A DNA stretch of 8,661 nt from JAFARZ01 sp036490795 (GTDB lineage: Bacteria; Actinomycetota; Actinomycetes; Streptosporangiales; Streptosporangiaceae), in NCBI GenBank assembly GCA_036490795.1, contig DASXDG010000319.1, forward strand, positions 1 through 8,661. Direction: 5' to 3'. Made by a program: the position numbers and the translations under genes. Of the stretch, positions 5,558-8,661 are shown piece after piece (position 1 is the first letter of the stretch; each line of letters begins with the position of its first letter). The notes below the pieces were generated by a model, which was not told the origin of the DNA, did not search any database, and saw only the letters and a program-made list of their open reading frames with translations.

Positions 5558-6664
5558 GTGACCCCTTTGGCAGACCTAACGGCGGCCGACGCATTGCTAC
5601 CCAGTGCGGAACCGCTGCAACTGATCGATCCTGACGGCCGGGCCGGGCAGAACCACGGTGAGCTGACGCTTCCCGAGCCGGCGACGCTGGTTGAGCTGTA
5701 CCGCGCGATGGTGCTCGGGCGGCGTTTCGACCGGCAGGCCACCATGCTGACCAAGCAGGGCCGCCTAGCCGTGTATCCGTCGTCGCGCGGCCAGGACGCC
5801 TGCCAGGCCGGGGCCGTGCTGGCCCTGCGTGATCAGGACTGGCTGTTCCCCACCTACCGGGACACGGTCGCGTTGGTGACGCGCGGGGTGGACCCGGTGG
5901 AGGCGCTCACGCTGCTACGCGGCGACTGGCACTGCGGGTACGACCCGTATCAGTACCGGGTCGCGCCGCAGTGCACGCCGCTGGCCACCAACACGCTGCA
6001 CGCCGTCGGGCTGGCTTACGCCGCCCGGCACAAGCAGCAGGACGAGGTCGCGCTTGTGCTGCTCGGTGACGGCGCGACCAGCGAGGGCGACACCCACGAG
6101 GCGCTGAACTTCGCCGGCGTGTGGCAAGCACCGGTCGTGTTCCTGGTGCAGAACAACGGTTTCGCGATCAGCGTGCCGCTTTCCAAGCAGACCGCCGCGC
6201 CGACCCTGGCCGCCAAGGGGATCGGTTACGGCGTCCCGTCGCTCCTCGTCGACGGCAACGACGCCGCGGCCGTCTACGCGGCGGTGCGCACGAGCATCAA
6301 GCGGGCCGCGGCCGGCCACGGGCCGACCCTGATCGAGGCGATCACCTACCGCATGGAGGCGCACACCAACGCCGACGACGCCGGCCGGTACCGCGGCGAC
6401 GCCGAGGTCAAGACCTGGCTGGCCCGCGACCCGATAGCCAGGCTCAAGGCTTTTCTCATAACGGCAGGCCTACTCGGCGAGCAGGCCGCGGCGCAGCTGG
6501 ACGCAGAGGCGGAGCAACTGGCCGAACGGACCCGCGAGCGGATGAACCAGGACGCGGACGTCGATCCCGCCGAGCTGTTCGCGCACGTGTACGCCCAGCC
6601 GACGGCGGCACTGGGACGCCAGCGCGACGCGCTGTTCGCCGAGATCGAGGAGTCCGGGCGATGA
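5558..6664 (+). CDS. bkdA: Branched-chain 2-oxoacid dehydrogenase E1 component, alpha subunit
   Basis: A 368-residue protein. It is the thiamine-diphosphate subunit that, with E1 beta, decarboxylates the 2-oxoacids of valine, leucine and isoleucine and passes the acyl group to lipoyl-E2 in the cytoplasm. The ThDP motif runs from GDG (170-172) in LVLLGDGATSEGDTHEALNF through to NN (199-200). The substrate/E2 contact region has LAVYPSSRGQDACQAG (70-85) and DWLFPTYRDTVALV (94-107). The loop YRMEAHTNADDAGRYR (264-279) corresponds to the phosphorylation loop of mammalian E1 alpha but lacks its serines, as is usual in bacteria. The YPSS, LLRGDWHCGYDPYQYR and CTPLATN stretches resemble actinomycete BkdA more than pyruvate-type E1. 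The start is GTG 5558, with AAGGA 6 nt upstream; an in-frame TTG at 5486 lies in the control region and is less likely. It overlaps E1 beta as ATGA. Confidence 0.93.
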   Translation: MTPLADLTAADALLPSAEPLQLIDPDGRAGQNHGELTLPEPATLVELYRAMVLGRRFDRQATMLTKQGRLAVYPSSRGQDACQAGAVLALRDQDWLFPTYRDTVALVTRGVDPVEALTLLRGDWHCGYDPYQYRVAPQCTPLATNTLHAVGLAYAARHKQQDEVALVLLGDGATSEGDTHEALNFAGVWQAPVVFLVQNNGFAISVPLSKQTAAPTLAAKGIGYGVPSLLVDGNDAAAVYAAVRTSIKRAAAGHGPTLIEAITYRMEAHTNADDAGRYRGDAEVKTWLARDPIARLKAFLITAGLLGEQAAAQLDAEAEQLAERTRERMNQDADVDPAELFAHVYAQPTAALGRQRDALFAEIEESGR

Positions 6665-7758
6665 CCGACGTGCTTGCCGTCGAACAGACTCAGCCGGCAT
6701 CGGTGACCCGGGCGACGGGGCCGGTGGCGCCCGCGCCGGCTCCGGTGACGGCTCCGGCTCCGGCTCCGGTGACGATGGCTGGTGCGCTGAACGCCGCGCT
6801 GGCCGACAGCCTGGCCGCCGATGAGCGGGTGCTGGTCTTCGGGGAGGACGTCGGCACGCTCGGCGGGGTGTTCCGCGTCACGGACGGGCTCGCCGCCAGG
6901 TTCGGCGACCGCCGCGTCTTCGACACGCCGCTGGCAGAGGCAGGCATCGTCGGCACCGCCATCGGCATGGCGATGAACGGCCTGGTCCCGGTCGTCGAGA
7001 TGCAGTTCGACGCGTTCGCCTACCCAGCCTTCGAGCAGATCACCAGTCACCTCGCCAAGCTGCACAACCGGACCAGGGGCAAGGTCAGCCTGCCCATCGT
7101 GATCCGGATTCCGGTCGGCGGCGGCATCGGCGGGGTGGAACACCACTGCGACTCCTCCGAGGCCTACTACACGCACACCCCGGGCCTGCGCGTCGTGACG
7201 CCGGGAACGCCCGCGGACGCCTACCGGCTGCTGCGCCAGTCGATTGCCTGTCCCGATCCGGTCATCTTCCTGGAACCCAAGCGGCGCTACTGGTCTAAGG
7301 AGCAGGTGAGCCTGACCGCCGACGGCCCGGCCATCGACCGGGCCGTGATCCGCCGGGCGGGCAAGGACGTCACGCTGATCACGTACGGCGCGATGGTGGA
7401 CACCGCGCTCGAGGCTGCCGAAGCCGCCGTCGAGGAGGGGTGGGACGTCGAGGTCATCGACCTCCGCTCGCTGTCGCCGTTCGACGACGCGACGCTGACG
7501 GAGTCGGTGCGCCGCACCGGCCGCGCTGTCGTCGTGCACGAGGCACCGGGTTTCGCCGGATACGGCGCCGAGGTGGCGGCCCGGCTCATGGAGCAGTGCT
7601 TCCACTATCTGGAGGCACCGATCCTGCGGATCACCGGCTTCGACATCCCCTATCCCCCGCCGCATCTGGAGCGGCTGCACCTGCCCGATGTGGACCGAAT
7701 CCTGGACGGCATCGCGCGGCTCCAGTGGGCAGACAGGCAGTGGGGGGACAATGCCTGA
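6661..7758 (+). CDS. bkdB: Branched-chain 2-oxoacid dehydrogenase E1 component, beta subunit
   Basis: A 365-residue protein that completes the E1 heterotetramer. The transketolase-type pyrimidine-binding domain starts at about 39 (MAGALNAALADSLAADERVL). E93 in DTPLAEAGIVGTAIGMAMNG (88-107) sits at the cofactor-activating glutamate position. Next come EMQFDAFAYPAFEQI (113-127), the active-site-type segment EHHCDSSEAYYTHTPGLRVV (160-179), FLEPKRRYW (203-211), and a C-terminal domain with VIDLRSLSPFD (265-275) and VVHEAPGFAGYGAEV (291-305). The start ATG 6661 overlaps the E1 alpha stop and has GAGGAG 8 nt upstream. That start adds about 38 residues before the conserved domain, rich in Ala, Pro, Val and Thr and containing APAPAPVT twice. 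Most E1 beta proteins begin close to the domain. ATG 6775 would remove the tail but has no Shine-Dalgarno. The E2 gene overlaps by 8 nt. Confidence 0.94.
   Translation: MTDVLAVEQTQPASVTRATGPVAPAPAPVTAPAPAPVTMAGALNAALADSLAADERVLVFGEDVGTLGGVFRVTDGLAARFGDRRVFDTPLAEAGIVGTAIGMAMNGLVPVVEMQFDAFAYPAFEQITSHLAKLHNRTRGKVSLPIVIRIPVGGGIGGVEHHCDSSEAYYTHTPGLRVVTPGTPADAYRLLRQSIACPDPVIFLEPKRRYWSKEQVSLTADGPAIDRAVIRRAGKDVTLITYGAMVDTALEAAEAAVEEGWDVEVIDLRSLSPFDDATLTESVRRTGRAVVVHEAPGFAGYGAEVAARLMEQCFHYLEAPILRITGFDIPYPPPHLERLHLPDVDRILDGIARLQWADRQWGDNA
6736..6774 (+). repeat. 24-bp direct repeat in the E1 beta N-terminal tail
   Basis: CCGGCTCCGGTGACG occurs at 6736-6750 and again at 6760-6774, with GGCTCCGGC-type sequence between. 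The spacing of 24 bp encodes an eight-residue repeat APAPAPVT. It is in frame and lies upstream of the conserved domain. Confidence 0.85.
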
Positions 7759-8661
7759 CTTCCTGCTGCCCGACCTCGGCGAGGGCCTGACCGAAGCGGA
7801 GATCATCAGCTGGCATGTCGGCATCGGTGACCACGTCCAGGTCGATCAGGCCGTCGTGGAGGTCGAGACCGCCAAGGCCGCGGTCGAGGTGCCCGTGCCG
7901 TTCGCCGGTGCGGTGACCAAGATCCACGCCGCGCCCGGCTCGGTAGTGGCCGTCGGCCAGCCCCTGATCACTATCGCCGCGGACGGATCGGCGGGATTCA
8001 GGGAGCCCGGCGTCGTCACAGCCGCCGAAGACAGCGGGAACGTCCTCATCGGCTACGGCACCGCCGCCACGCCTCGCCAGTCGGGACGCGCCGCGCGACG
8101 AGCGTCGCTGCGTGCTCCCGTGGCGGCGGCTCCCGAACTGGTTCCCGTCCCCGAACTGGTTCCCCTCCCCGAGCCGGTTCCCGTCCCCGAGCCGGCTTCT
8201 GCTCCCGATGAGCTGCGGCGCGGCCCGGTTCCGGTGATCTCGCCGCTGGTGCGCAAGATGGCCCGTGACGCCGGCCTGGACCTGGCCACCGTCGCCGGCA
8301 CCGGACCGGGCGCTCTGGTGCGGCGCGACGACGTGCGCAGGGCCCTGGCGGACCGGGCCACCGCCGCGGGCGTCGCTGATGAGCAGGGGGTAACCCGGAT
8401 TCCGTTGCGCGGCGCCCGCCGCATGACCGCGGAGAAGCTGTCCCGTTCACGGCGCGAGATCCCCGAGGCGACAGTGTGGGTCGACGTCGACGCCACCGGC
8501 TTGATAGAGGCGCGGCGTGCCCTCAACGCCGGCAGCTCGCGTCAGCCGGTGAGCCTGCTGGCCCTGGTGGCGCGTTTCGCCCTGCTGGGTCTGCGGCGCT
8601 ACCCCGAGCTCAACGCGCGCGTCGACGCCGACGAGATCGTGATACCTGACCACGTCCATCT
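7751..8661 (+). CDS. bkdC: Branched-chain 2-oxoacid dehydrogenase E2 component, lipoyl acyltransferase (partial, C-terminus cut)
   Basis: 303 residues are visible; the frame is open at the right edge. It is the core of the complex and transfers the acyl group from E1 to CoA. A single lipoyl domain spans about 1-78 (MPDFLLPDLGEGLTEAEIIS at the start), with the lipoylated lysine K42 in VEVETAKAAVEV. The first linker, with NVLIGYGT (97-104) and an R/A-rich part, ends in a Pro-rich repeat (128-152). The E1/E3-binding domain is at about 162-199, VISPLVRKMARDAGLDLATV, then GTGPGALVRRDDVRRAL. The catalytic domain begins near 215 (TRIPLRGARRMTAEKLSRSR); its HxxxDG active site lies beyond the window. 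The start ATG 7751 overlaps E1 beta by 8 nt and has a GGGGGGA run just upstream. One lipoyl domain and the operon context favour the branched-chain enzyme. The E3 gene is not visible. Confidence 0.94.
   Translation, partial: MPDFLLPDLGEGLTEAEIISWHVGIGDHVQVDQAVVEVETAKAAVEVPVPFAGAVTKIHAAPGSVVAVGQPLITIAADGSAGFREPGVVTAAEDSGNVLIGYGTAATPRQSGRAARRASLRAPVAAAPELVPVPELVPLPEPVPVPEPASAPDELRRGPVPVISPLVRKMARDAGLDLATVAGTGPGALVRRDDVRRALADRATAAGVADEQGVTRIPLRGARRMTAEKLSRSRREIPEATVWVDVDATGLIEARRALNAGSSRQPVSLLALVARFALLGLRRYPELNARVDADEIVIPDHVH
8132..8203 (+). repeat. 18-bp tandem repeat in the E2 linker
   Basis: Four 18-bp units start at 8132, 8150, 8168 and 8186. The first is CCCGAACTGGTTCCCGTC, the second and third differ by one to two bases, and the fourth is diverged in its second half. 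They encode PELVPV, PELVPL, PEPVPV and PEPASA. This is the flexible swinging-arm linker between the lipoyl and E1/E3-binding domains, where such repeats are tolerated. Confidence 0.88.

Noticed and set aside
6121..6660. Upstream extension of the E1 beta frame into E1 alpha
   Set aside because: The frame is open by chance over E1 alpha. The ATG at 6661 with GAGGAG upstream and ATGA overlap is the natural start.
6346..7824. Minus-strand open frame of 492 codons opposite E1 beta
   Set aside because: It lies entirely over well-supported plus-strand genes and has a low-complexity Arg/Gly/His-rich product; a GC-driven shadow.

Overview
The window looks like chromosomal DNA of a high-GC Gram-positive actinomycete. 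Base composition is strongly GC-rich, GTG is used as a start codon, genes are tightly coupled by start/stop overlaps, and the proteins resemble actinobacterial members of their families. The genus cannot be fixed from this sequence. No RNA gene, insertion sequence, CRISPR array or phage gene was seen.

Left part (1-3894, minus strand): a phenylacetate (paa) catabolic operon read right to left, paaZ - paaA - paaB - paaC, with paaC running off the left edge. paaA, paaB and paaC encode subunits of the multicomponent ring-1,2-epoxidase that acts on phenylacetyl-CoA. paaZ encodes the two-domain enzyme that opens the oxepin ring and oxidises the resulting aldehyde. The genes are packed as one coupled unit: ATGA overlaps at paaZ/paaA and paaA/paaB, and a 6-nt gap before paaC. 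The other paa genes (paaD, paaE, paaG, paaK and so on) are not visible and may lie beyond the left edge.

Centre (3895-4631): a short divergent control region and a TetR-family gene (plus strand) best read as paaR. One 18-bp imperfect palindrome sits in the shared promoter. The perfect -10 hexamer facing paaZ and the near-perfect -10 facing paaR overlap each other immediately beside it. paaR appears to be leaderless. Its C-terminal part carries an unusual Gly/Ser/Ala tract encoded by a 12-bp tandem repeat.

4632-4927 is a 296-bp spacer between convergent genes. It holds a GC-rich 21-bp tandem repeat that folds into strong hairpins, then a more AT-rich stretch with short direct repeats and a possible minus-strand terminator.

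Right part (4928-8661): an Lrp/AsnC-family regulator (minus), then a divergent branched-chain 2-oxoacid dehydrogenase operon (plus): E1 alpha, E1 beta and the lipoyl-bearing E2, which runs off the right edge. All three overlap by 4-8 nt. The complex converts the 2-oxoacids of valine, leucine and isoleucine to branched acyl-CoAs, used for catabolism and, in actinomycetes, as primers for branched fatty acids and polyketides.

The two pathways are known and the layout is ordinary for actinomycetes; I found no clearly undescribed system. The points most worth a second look are the compact paaZ/paaR operator-promoter, the series of in-frame short tandem repeats in flexible protein segments (paaR, E1 beta, E2) with another repeat just after paaR, and the Ala/Pro-rich N-terminal tail on E1 beta.
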